Notes: generated by a model not told the origin, from the sequence alone. Counted from the first letter of the stretch, positions 1 through 4,556 are shown. The stretch is 6,657 bases of DNA from an uncultured Eubacteriales bacterium (GCA_900548115.1 URJL01000069.1:1-6657); one strand, 5' to 3'. A program made the numbers and translations.

Positions 1-120
1 CCATGCCAAAGGCATGGGCGCACCTCATCCGTCGCCTATCGGCGACACCTTCCCCACTTGACCGAAGGTCACAGTGGAACTTGAACCGAAGGTCACAGTG
101 AATCGAGGGGAAGGCTTCAT
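1..120 (-). repeat. Dispersed hairpin repeat, family 1, copy A (two 24-bp units)
   Basis: This non-coding repeat is related, in opposite orientation, to copies near 4291 and 4683 and in the same orientation to the copy near 4465. It is a chain of hairpins: CCATGCC-AAA-GGCATGG (1-17), GTCGCC-TATC-GGCGAC (31-46), and an outer stem CCTTCCCC (48-55) with GGGGAAGG (107-114). The outer stem encloses two tandem units sharing the 16-mer ACCGAAGGTCACAGTG at 61-76 and 85-100 (period 24), each forming a small hairpin with a GAA loop. The left end is cut by the window edge. No coding potential is convincing here; peptides read across this family are low-complexity and repeat-derived. Similar repeats are known to be scattered in gut Clostridia genomes, but I cannot name a described family with certainty. 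Confidence 0.8.
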
Positions 121-236
121 TGCGCATCAAAATCTAATGTCAATACAACAAGGGTAAGGCGAAGTTGCATTCCGACCATCGGAATGCAACTTCGCGGCAA
201 CACCCGCCGTAGGCGCGGCAATGCTCGCCGCAGGCG
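121..236 (-). repeat. Palindromic repeat, family 2, copy R1 (reverse orientation)
   Basis: The core is a perfect 17-bp palindrome, GCGAAGTTGCATTCCGA (159-175), loop CCA, then its complement (179-195). The loop reads TGG on the minus strand, as in the other copies, which shows this copy is reversed. On its left (121-158) is the conserved tail, whose reverse complement resembles 2373-2410. On its right (196-236) are two short modules with the hairpins CGCC-GTA-GGCG and CGCC-GCA-GGCG joined by TTGCC linkers on the minus strand. If the element follows genes as the other copies do, it may mark the 3' end of a leftward-reading gene outside the window; that is inference. Confidence 0.8.
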
Positions 237-293
237 CTTTTTCCTCTTTATATTATGGCGGATAAAAAATTCACTCATTTTAACTTTTCACTA

Positions 294-322
294 TTGCAAA
301 AAAACCGATTTTGTGGTATAAT
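294..322 (+). promoter_or_regulatory. Predicted sigma-A promoter P1 of dnaA
   Basis: A -35-like TTGCAA (294-299) is separated by exactly 17 nt from a perfect -10 TATAAT (317-322), which also has the extended -10 TG at 314-315. The region upstream (237-313) is AT-rich unique sequence. It is the only one of the three dnaA -10 elements with a well-spaced -35. The start point expected from spacing is near 329, so a stem-loop beginning at 333 would lie at the very 5' end of the transcript, and the dnaA leader would be about 360 nt long. Confidence 0.7.
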
Positions 323-332
323 ATACGCGCAA

Positions 333-355
333 GAAGTATCGCTCTGCGATACTTC
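333..355 (+). other. 5'-end stem-loop of the P1 transcript (unit 1)
   Basis: GAAGTATCGC (333-342), loop TCT, GCGATACTTC (346-355) form a perfect 10-bp hairpin that begins 10 nt after the -10 element. It would sit almost at the mRNA 5' end, a position where stem-loops are known to protect transcripts from decay. The role here is inference. Confidence 0.7.
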
Positions 356-439
356 CCGTCTTTCGACGTCCCGCGCTCCGCGCGGCTTGCGCCATTGACG
401 GCTTCGCAAAATGCCCTTGCAAGCAAGCATTTTGCTTCA

Positions 440-448
440 TGGTATAAT
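440..448 (+). promoter_or_regulatory. Duplicated extended -10 element P2
   Basis: TGG followed by TATAAT (443-448) repeats the P1 -10 element exactly, 126 bp downstream. No hexamer at 16-18 nt upstream resembles a -35; the nearest TTGCAA (417-422) is 20 nt away. It could act as an extended -10 promoter but is probably weaker than P1. Confidence 0.45.
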
Positions 449-458
449 ATACGCGCAA

Positions 459-481
459 GAAGTATCGCTCTGCGATACTTC
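459..481 (+). other. Stem-loop of unit 2
   Basis: This is an exact copy of the 333-355 hairpin, 10 nt downstream of the P2 -10 element. In a transcript from P1 it would be an internal leader hairpin; in a transcript from P2 it would be 5'-terminal. Confidence 0.65.
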
Positions 482-565
482 CCGTCTTTCGACGTCCCGC
501 GCTCCGCGCGGCTTGCGCCATTGACGGCTTCGCAAAATGCCCTTGCAAGCAAGCATTTTGCTTCA

Positions 566-574
566 TGGTAAAAT
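566..574 (+). promoter_or_regulatory. Degenerate third -10 element P3
   Basis: TGG followed by TAAAAT (569-574) is the third copy of the element, with one substitution in the -10 hexamer and the same upstream sequence as P2. It would give a leader of roughly 110 nt. Activity is uncertain. Confidence 0.35.
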
Positions 575-587
575 ATACGCGCATGAA

Positions 588-631
588 GTATCGCTTCGCG
601 AACGTTTTTTTATTTATTCGCGGCGCGATAC
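588..631 (+). other. Extended leader hairpin upstream of dnaA
   Basis: The outer arms GTATCGC (588-594) and GCGATAC (625-631) match the arms of the hairpins in the upstream repeat units, but the TCT loop is replaced by about 30 nt. The new sequence carries its own inner arms CGCGAA (597-602) and TTCGCG (617-622) around a 14-nt U-rich loop. Together they make a stem of about 15 bp with one mismatch and one G-T pair. It lies in the dnaA 5' UTR about 57 nt before the start codon. The seven Ts at 605-611 fall in the loop, so it does not look like a simple intrinsic terminator. Confidence 0.6.
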
Positions 632-639
632 GTTTCCTG

Positions 640-648
640 TGTGGATAC
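640..648 (-). promoter_or_regulatory. Possible DnaA box in the dnaA leader
   Basis: TGTGGATAC reads GTATCCACA on the minus strand, one mismatch from the canonical box TTATCCACA. It sits 40 bp upstream of the dnaA start codon, where DnaA often represses its own gene in other bacteria. It differs from the TTTTCCACA boxes of the origin here, and one 9-mer with a mismatch can occur by chance. Confidence 0.35.
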
Positions 649-670
649 GGATACAGGATGAATATCGATC

Positions 671-683
671 AAGGAAAGGGGGG
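671..683 (+). promoter_or_regulatory. Ribosome binding site of dnaA
   Basis: The purine tract AAGGAAAGGGGGG ends 5 nt before the ATG at 689. It fixes the start of dnaA and is the strongest such site among the first three genes. Confidence 0.85.
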
Positions 684-688
684 TTTTC

Positions 689-2251
689 ATGTCTTCGGAA
701 TCCGAAGTCTGGAAAGCGGTCATGCAGCTTTTGGAGGGAAAAATCGAACGGGAAGTGACCTTTCAGTTATGGTTTTCCGATCTTTCTCTTCAAAAACTGA
801 TCGATGACCGAGCTTATTTGCAAACAACGAATCTTTACAAGAAAAAAATCATCGAATCGCGCTTTTTCGATCAGCTGAACGAAGCCTTCGAAGAAGTCAT
901 GGGCTTCCCCATTAAAATCACCATCATCTCGATCGAGAGCCGATCGTTTGAAGAACAGTTTCTCGAGCTTCTCGGAAACGAGGCGGAGGAACAATTTATC
1001 GAGGAAGAAAAGAAAAAAGGCATCGTATTCGACCCCGAATACATAGCGCCCGACCCGAACGCCGAGCCGGAAAAGATCGAGCCGCGTTCGTTCAAGGGCG
1101 AATACAAACTGCCCAAGCAAAACCTGAATTTTCCCAAGGTCTACAACCCCGAAAGCGATCAGCTGGAGGATCTCGAGCTGATAAAATATCTCGAGGAATT
1201 GGGAAACAAGGAAGGCATGCTTTTAATGTCGCAGTCGGTTCCCGAATACCGCCCGAGCTACACCTTCGAAAATTTCGTCGTCGGCGACTCGAACAAGACG
1301 GCGTATGCCTACTGCTTCTCGGTCGCGCAATATCCCGCGGCGCAGTATAATCCGCTGTTTCTCTACGGTCCGCCCGGAATCGGAAAGACCCATCTCCTTT
1401 ATGCCATCGCCCATCACGTCGAGCGGACGCGCCCGTCCTACAACATCGTTTATTGTACAAGCGAGGATTTTACCAACGAACTGGTCGCCGCGCTGACGCA
1501 CAAAACTACGGCGGAATTCCGCGAGAAATACCGCACGGCGGATATTTTGATGATCGACGATATCCAGTTTATCGGCGGCAAGGAAGCAACACAGCTGGAA
1601 TTTTTCCACACCTTCAACACGCTTTACAAAGCCAACAAGCAGATCATCGTCGCGGGCGACCGTCCGCCGAAGGATATCGCCGTTTTGGAAAAGCGTATCC
1701 GTTCCCGCTTTGAAAGCGGCGCGATTGTCGATATCGGTCAGCCCGACGTCGAGCTTCGCGCGGCGATCATCCGCCGCAAATCGATGGACATGAAGGTCGA
1801 TATTCCGAACGACGCCGTGCAATATATTGCCGACAACGTCAAGGACAACGTGCGCCAGATCGAGGGCATTATCAAAAACATCAACGGTTATGCCTTGCTT
1901 ACCAAAGTGCCCATTTCCGAAGAACTGGTGCGCAGTATCGTCGGCAACGTCGTGACCGGTCCGATCGAGATCAATCCCGACAAGATCGTCGACGCCGTAT
2001 CCCGTCATACGGGCGTCGGGCGCGAGGACATTCTCGGCAAAAAGCACACCAAAAACATCACCATGGCGCGGCATATCACCTCCTATCTTCTCCGCACCCT
2101 TGCGGGCATGACGCTTCAGGATATCGGCGCGTTTATCGGCAGACACCATTCGACGGTGTACGATTCGGTTCGTTTTGTCGAAGAGGAAATGAAAAACGAC
2201 GGTTCGCTTTCCGATCAAATGAAAGGTATTTTAAAAGACTTAGGCCAGTAA
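689..2251 (+). CDS. dnaA: Chromosomal replication initiator protein DnaA
   Basis: DnaA binds 9-bp boxes at oriC, forms an ATP-dependent filament, opens the duplex and helps recruit the replicative helicase. All four domains are visible in the 520 residues. Domain I (about 1-85) contains VWKAVMQLLEGKI and TFQLWFSDL. An acidic, Glu-rich linker (about 88-186) explains the length, longer than the usual 440-470 residues. The AAA+ domain starts at YRPSYTF (187) with Walker A GPPGIGKT (227-234), Walker B ILMIDDIQF (D290, D291), sensor 1 near D324 (AGDRPP), the RIRSRF arginines R336/R340 and sensor 2 R389 in NVRQIEG. Domain IV holds the helix-turn-helix with R461 and GRHHSTV (484-490). In that motif His486 replaces the Asp usual in GRDHTTV, in the base-contacting loop. 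The ATG at 689 is set by the strong Shine-Dalgarno and by homology of domain I. Expression is likely driven by P1. Repeat DNA begins right after the TAA. Confidence 0.99.
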   Translation: MSSESEVWKAVMQLLEGKIEREVTFQLWFSDLSLQKLIDDRAYLQTTNLYKKKIIESRFFDQLNEAFEEVMGFPIKITIISIESRSFEEQFLELLGNEAEEQFIEEEKKKGIVFDPEYIAPDPNAEPEKIEPRSFKGEYKLPKQNLNFPKVYNPESDQLEDLELIKYLEELGNKEGMLLMSQSVPEYRPSYTFENFVVGDSNKTAYAYCFSVAQYPAAQYNPLFLYGPPGIGKTHLLYAIAHHVERTRPSYNIVYCTSEDFTNELVAALTHKTTAEFREKYRTADILMIDDIQFIGGKEATQLEFFHTFNTLYKANKQIIVAGDRPPKDIAVLEKRIRSRFESGAIVDIGQPDVELRAAIIRRKSMDMKVDIPNDAVQYIADNVKDNVRQIEGIIKNINGYALLTKVPISEELVRSIVGNVVTGPIEINPDKIVDAVSRHTGVGREDILGKKHTKNITMARHITSYLLRTLAGMTLQDIGAFIGRHHSTVYDSVRFVEEEMKNDGSLSDQMKGILKDLGQ

Positions 2252-2410
2252 CCGCGCGCATAGCGGCGCCGCAGTTGCCGTGAAATTGAATTCTGATGGT
2301 CAGAATTCAATTTCACACCTACGGTGAGTGTTGCCGTGAAATCGAATTTCGATGGTCGGAATTCGATTTCACACTACCCTTGCTATGTTGACGTAGATTT
2401 TCGATGCGCA
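2252..2410 (+). repeat. Palindromic repeat, family 2, copy R2 (two palindromes)
   Basis: Starting next to the dnaA stop codon, this copy reads: a GC-rich module (2254-2279), palindrome 1 with 17-bp perfect arms GTGAAATTGAATTCTGA (2280-2296) and 2300-2316 around TGG, a short module CACC-TAC-GGTG (2317-2335), palindrome 2 with arms GTGAAATCGAATTTCGA (2336-2352) and 2356-2372 around TGG (one T-G pair), then the conserved tail beginning CTACCCTTGCTATGTTGAC. The two palindromes differ from each other at the same places in both arms. No U-run follows, so it is not a standard intrinsic terminator, although it would be transcribed at the end of the dnaA mRNA. Confidence 0.85.
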
Positions 2411-2528
2411 CCAAGGAACAAAGCTTGGGTCAAGCCTTCTCGAAGGCTTGCGGATTCCAAAGGCAGAGCCTTTGGTCGCCCCTACAGGTCGGACGATTTT
2501 TACATCACCGAAAATTGATATTACGGCT
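2411..2528 (+). repeat. Hairpin-rich repeat segment downstream of R2
   Basis: Two further compact hairpins follow the R2 tail: CAAGCCTTC/GAAGGCTTG (2431-2439/2442-2450) and CCAAAGGC-AGA-GCCTTTGG (2457-2475). The second is followed by GGTCGCCCCTACA, which on the minus strand resembles the GTAGGGGTGACC sequence at 4626-4637. The rest (2490-2528) is AT-rich with nothing recognisable. Short open frames here are built from repeat sequence and are not credible genes. Confidence 0.6.
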
Positions 2529-2664
2529 CGCCCGATTCTCGGGCGGCTGAATTGCCGCTTTCGCGGCAGTGAAATTGTCCGCTTACGCGGACAGCGAAAT
2601 TGTCCGCCTTGCGGGCAGCGAAATTGCCGCTGACGCGGCAGCTGAAATGTTCACGTTGTGAACA
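2529..2664 (+). repeat. Array of six tandem hairpins at 24-bp pitch next to oriC
   Basis: Six hairpins start at 2529, 2553, 2576, 2601, 2625 and 2648. Their left arms are CGCCCGA, TGCCGC, TGTCCGC, TGTCCGC, TGCCGC and TGTTCAC; each right arm is the matching complement, the fourth with one G-T pair. Loops are 3-4 nt. Linkers are 7 nt and close to GCGAAAT throughout. Stem sequences vary between units while pairing is kept, which marks these as structure rather than chance. The array lies between the dnaA 3' repeat and the first DnaA box (2676). I do not recognise it as a described element. It is not a CRISPR: the units are self-complementary and there are no unique spacers. Confidence 0.85.
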
Positions 2665-2675
2665 GTCGGACTGTT

Positions 2676-2717
2676 TTTTCCACAAAACCCACACCGCAAA
2701 GACCCACAACACCCACA
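2676..2717 (+). other. DnaA box cluster, left (four 9-mers)
   Basis: TTTTCCACA (2676-2684) abuts AAACCCACA (2685-2693). After 6 nt come AGACCCACA (2700-2708) and ACACCCACA (2709-2717), again abutting. All read in the same direction. The first matches the usual TTATCCACA box at 8 of 9 positions; the CCCACA forms are weaker and their binding is inferred from the regular 9-bp packing. Confidence 0.75.
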
Positions 2718-2755
2718 AAAATTGCTTTCGGGTTTTTGCGGAAAACGACCCTGTC

Positions 2756-2764
2756 TTTTCCACA
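2756..2764 (+). other. DnaA box TTTTCCACA
   Basis: This is an exact copy of the local box sequence, in the middle of the origin and on the + strand. Confidence 0.75.
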
Positions 2765-2788
2765 CTCATTTCGGGTGATCGGGGAAAT

Positions 2789-2797
2789 TTTTCCACA
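2789..2797 (+). other. DnaA box TTTTCCACA
   Basis: This is another exact + strand copy, 24 bp beyond the preceding box. Confidence 0.75.
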
Positions 2798-2842
2798 GCA
2801 AAAATGCGGCGCGAAATGCCGAAAAATGGAGAAATTTTCCGT

Positions 2843-2860
2843 TTTTCCACAAAACCCACA
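2843..2860 (+). other. DnaA box pair next to the unwinding site
   Basis: TTTTCCACA (2843-2851) and AAACCCACA (2852-2860) abut, and the pair ends 4 nt (CCCT) before the first trio. This matches the known arrangement in which boxes bordering the trios load the DnaA filament. Confidence 0.8.
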
Positions 2861-2864
2861 CCCT

Positions 2865-2882
2865 CTACTACTGTTACTGCTA
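2865..2882 (+). other. DnaA-trio element (origin unwinding)
   Basis: Six consecutive triplets, CTA CTA CTG TTA CTG CTA, all have T in the middle. The complementary strand read 3' to 5' is GAT GAT GAC AAT GAC GAT, matching the known DnaA-trio pattern of 3'-(G/A)A(T/n). DnaA bound at the neighbouring boxes is expected to extend onto this strand and melt the AT-rich sequence that follows. Confidence 0.75.
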
Positions 2883-2944
2883 ACCCTATACATAAATCAC
2901 AATCATTCCTGTGTGCGTTTGCGAACGATTCGAAGAACGCCGCA

Positions 2945-2953
2945 TGTGGGAAA
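2945..2953 (-). other. Inverted DnaA box TTTCCCACA
   Basis: TGTGGGAAA reads TTTCCCACA on the minus strand, one base from the local box TTTTCCACA. It is the only box in the opposite orientation and lies beyond the trios, 51 bp before dnaN. Confidence 0.5.
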
Positions 2954-2984
2954 TTTTTCCCGAAAGACCGAACCTAAAAATTAC

Positions 2985-2991
2985 GAAAGGA
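2985..2991 (+). promoter_or_regulatory. Ribosome binding site of dnaN
   Basis: GAAAGGA is the only Shine-Dalgarno-like tract before dnaN. It lies 13 nt from the ATG at 3005, longer than usual. A nearer ATG (2991) gives only a five-codon frame whose TGA overlaps the dnaN ATG. Confidence 0.6.
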
Positions 2992-3004
2992 TGACTCGGA
3001 CAAA

Positions 3005-4141
3005 ATGAAATTCACAGCCGATAAAAAAGCGCTCGAGCGTTCGATCCTGCCCGTAAGCTACGGTGTCGCCCCGCGAAACACCGATCCGCTTCTCGAAGGA
3101 ATTTTTCTCGAGGCAAAGGACGGGCTTTTGACCCTTTGCTCCTATGACCGCGAAAAAGGTATTCGAACCACCTTGGAAGCCGACATCGAACGGGAGGGAA
3201 AAATCGTCGTGGACGCGCAGAAAACGTCGGCGATCATTCATTCGCTTCCCAACGGTCCCGTCACGATCGAATCGGATGAAAATCTGATCTTGAAGATCCA
3301 CACCGAAGAAGCCGATTTTCAGATCTCGGGCAAGGATGCCGAAAACTACCCCGGACTTCCCGACGTACACGGCGATCTTGATTTTACCTTACAGCAAAAC
3401 AAGCTCCGCGCCATCATCAACCGCACGCTTTTTGCCGTATCGCAGGACGATTCGAAGCCGATCTATACCGGCTCGCTCATCGAGCTTACGGGTAAGAACA
3501 TGCGCATTACGGCGCTGGACGGTTTTCGCGTTTCGATGCGCTGTGAAGAGGGACTTACCGAACGCGAGGATCTCGATCTTCGGTTCATTATGCCCGGAAA
3601 AGCGCAGGTCGACCTTTTGCGTCTGACCGCCGACAACGATCAGCCCATCTCGGTCAACATGGCGCGCAAGCACATCATTTTCACTTTTGACAACATTTAC
3701 TTCATCACCCGTCTTTTGGAAGGCGAATTTCTCGATTTCCGCAAAAAAGTTCCGCCGCAGCACGTGATCAAAGCCCGCGTCAACACCGCGCGCTTTATCG
3801 ATTCGATCGAACGCGCGGCGCTTATCATCGACGAGCGTATAAAAAGCTCGATCCGCCTTTATTTCGACGGCGGCGTTATGAAGATCAGTGTTGCGACTAT
3901 GCTCGGAAAATTCAAGGACGAATTTACTTACGAAAATCTCGATTCCGAAGAAGCTCCGCTGGAGATCGGTTTCAACCACAAAATTCTTCTTGACGCTTTG
4001 CGCGCCGTGAACGAAGAATACATCACCGTTACCCTTTCGCATACGCTCGGTCCCATGCTCATCACCCCCGACGAAAAGTCCGAGGGCGATCCCGACCGCT
4101 ATTTCTACATGGTTCTTCCGGTTCAGCTCAACAACGCCTAG
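3005..4141 (+). CDS. dnaN: DNA polymerase III subunit beta (sliding clamp)
   Basis: DnaN forms a ring-shaped dimer around DNA that tethers DNA polymerase III and many repair proteins. The 378 residues fit the family length (365-380) and divide into three similar clamp domains of about 120 residues. Recognisable motifs are MKFTADKKALERSI at the N-terminus, TALDGFRVSM (169-178), LLEGEFLDFRKKVP in the middle domain linker, and the C-terminal MVLPVQL (369-375) that forms part of the hydrophobic partner-binding pocket. The start at 3005 is fixed by homology. The protein ends NNA; the final GCC TAG is part of a CGCCTAG repeated in tandem at 4135-4148, and the same GCC TAG ends remB, so the last codons are probably donated by the repeat. 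No clear promoter is seen; transcription may come from dnaA or from within oriC. Confidence 0.98.
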   Translation: MKFTADKKALERSILPVSYGVAPRNTDPLLEGIFLEAKDGLLTLCSYDREKGIRTTLEADIEREGKIVVDAQKTSAIIHSLPNGPVTIESDENLILKIHTEEADFQISGKDAENYPGLPDVHGDLDFTLQQNKLRAIINRTLFAVSQDDSKPIYTGSLIELTGKNMRITALDGFRVSMRCEEGLTEREDLDLRFIMPGKAQVDLLRLTADNDQPISVNMARKHIIFTFDNIYFITRLLEGEFLDFRKKVPPQHVIKARVNTARFIDSIERAALIIDERIKSSIRLYFDGGVMKISVATMLGKFKDEFTYENLDSEEAPLEIGFNHKILLDALRAVNEEYITVTLSHTLGPMLITPDEKSEGDPDRYFYMVLPVQLNNA

Positions 4142-4290
4142 CGCCTAGCGGCGCCGCAGTTGCCGCGCCTGCGGCGAGCATTGCCGTGAAATTGAATTCT
4201 GATGGTCAGAATTCAATTTCACACTACCTTTGCTGCGTCGGCGAAAAGCCCTACCCATGTTATGTTGACATAAAATTTCGATGTGTAACA
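4135..4290 (+). repeat. Palindromic repeat, family 2, copy R3
   Basis: This copy starts at the dnaN stop codon. It has a GCGCC-TAGC-GGCGC module (4143-4156), a CCGC-GCCT-GCGG module (4163-4174) with linkers ending TTGCC, then a perfect 17-bp palindrome with arms 4186-4202 and 4206-4222 around TGG. The palindrome is identical to palindrome 1 of R2. The tail (4223-4290) appears to contain two partial tail starts, CTACCTTTGCTGCG and CTACCCATGTTATGTTGAC, and runs straight into a family 1 repeat, as R1 also does. Confidence 0.85.
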
Positions 4291-4366
4291 GAGCCTTCTC
4301 CTTGAGGGGAAGGTGTCACGGCGAAGACGTGACGGATGAGGTGCGCCCATGCCGAAGGTATGGGCG
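4291..4366 (+). repeat. Hairpin repeat, family 1, copy B (no 24-bp unit)
   Basis: This is the shortest form of family 1. The outer stem CCTTCTCC (4294-4301) pairs with GGGGAAGG (4306-4313) directly across a TTGA loop, without the GAA-loop units found in the other copies. It is followed by GTCACG/CGTGAC (4315-4320/4328-4333) and by CGCCCATGCC-GAA-GGTATGGGCG (4344-4366). Confidence 0.75.
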
Positions 4367-4465
4367 GATGCGCAGCAACAAATTTAGTTGACACAGCATT
4401 AAGCATATCTTTTTCCGCGCCGTACTACACAAATTTTACCTCACAAAAAGCTGTTATCGCTGCTC
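4343..4465 (+). repeat. Diverged 123-bp direct repeat, first copy
   Basis: This stretch matches 4861-4982: the first 32 bp are identical and the rest is clearly related, including GACACAGCAT, TACTACACAAATTT and GTTATCGC. It overlaps the last hairpin of family 1 copy B and continues through AT-rich sequence. It contains TTGACA (4389-4394), but no -10 at a proper distance. I see no gene in it. Confidence 0.8.
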
Positions 4466-4556
4466 GCCCGCTCCGCGGGCGCACCTCATCCGACGCGCTC
4501 CGCGCGCCACCTTCCCCACTTGATCGAAGATCACAGTGAATCGAGGGGAAGGCTTC
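4465..4556 (-). repeat. Hairpin repeat, family 1, copy C (one 24-bp unit)
   Basis: This copy is reversed relative to B. It contains CGCCCGC-TCC-GCGGGCG (4465-4481), CGCGC-TCC-GCGCG (4494-4506), and the outer stem CCTTCCCC (4510-4517) with GGGGAAGG (4545-4552) enclosing a single TGATC-GAA-GATCA unit (4521-4533). The unit has GATC/GATC where copy A has GACC/GGTC, a paired change. The sequence after it (4557-4615) is AT-rich and unremarkable. Confidence 0.75.

Larger units (their letters stand above)
315..594 (+). repeat. 126-bp tandem duplication upstream of dnaA (two exact copies plus a degenerate third)
   Basis: Positions 315-440 and 441-566 are identical over 126 bp. A third, partial copy starts at 567 and resembles the first about 28 bases of the unit with two substitutions (TAAAAT for TATAAT; GCATG for GCAAG). 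Each full unit holds an extended -10 element, a 10-bp hairpin with a TCT loop, a CCGCGC-TCC-GCGCGG hairpin (371-385 in unit 1) and a GCAAAATGC/GCATTTTGC inverted repeat (532-540/553-561 in unit 2). Peptides can be read through it on the minus strand but they merely repeat with the DNA, so I do not call a gene. Exact identity implies a recent duplication or ongoing homogenisation. Confidence 0.95.
2670..2960 (+). other. oriC: Replication origin oriC
   Basis: The dnaA-dnaN gap is the usual origin site in Bacillota. It holds four TTTTCCACA boxes, abutting CCCACA-type boxes and one inverted box, followed by a DnaA-trio-like run and AT-rich sequence (2883-2912). The order of boxes, short GC spacer and trios resembles the B. 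subtilis unwinding system. An exact 21-bp direct repeat (2675-2695 and 2842-2862) carries a TTTTCCACA-AAACCCACA pair at both ends of the box cluster. No equivalent cluster is seen upstream of dnaA, so the origin looks essentially single-part, unlike the two-part B. subtilis origin. Confidence 0.9.

Noticed and set aside
417..422. -35 element for P2 (TTGCAA)
   Set aside because: It is 20 nt from the -10, outside the normal 16-18 nt range.
280..584. Minus-strand open frames across the 126-bp tandem repeat
   Set aside because: The peptides simply repeat with the DNA, and the + strand holds promoter and hairpin signals; no ribosome site or family match is seen.
597..612. Intrinsic terminator in the dnaA leader (short GC stem followed by seven Ts)
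   Set aside because: TCGC-TTC-GCGA is only 4 bp, and the T-run is better placed in the loop of the longer 588-631 hairpin; a terminator here would block dnaA.
1223..2218. Long open frame of 331 codons on the minus strand inside dnaA
   Set aside because: It is antisense to an unmistakable dnaA, has no family motifs, and reflects codon bias of the + strand gene.
2280..2372. Intrinsic terminators of dnaA, dnaN and remB at the family 2 palindromes
   Set aside because: Stems are long but mostly AT-rich near the loop and no U-run follows any copy; also present in reverse upstream of dnaA.
2529..2664. CRISPR array
   Set aside because: The units are self-complementary hairpins at 24-bp pitch without unique spacers, and no cas gene is present.
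2324..3008. Several open frames of 60-125 codons on both strands across the repeats and oriC
   Set aside because: They are built from hairpin repeats and DnaA boxes, lack ribosome sites and show no domain signature.
4389..4428. Promoter with TTGACA upstream of recF
   Set aside because: The consensus -35 has no -10 at 16-18 nt; the nearest TACTAC is 28 nt away.
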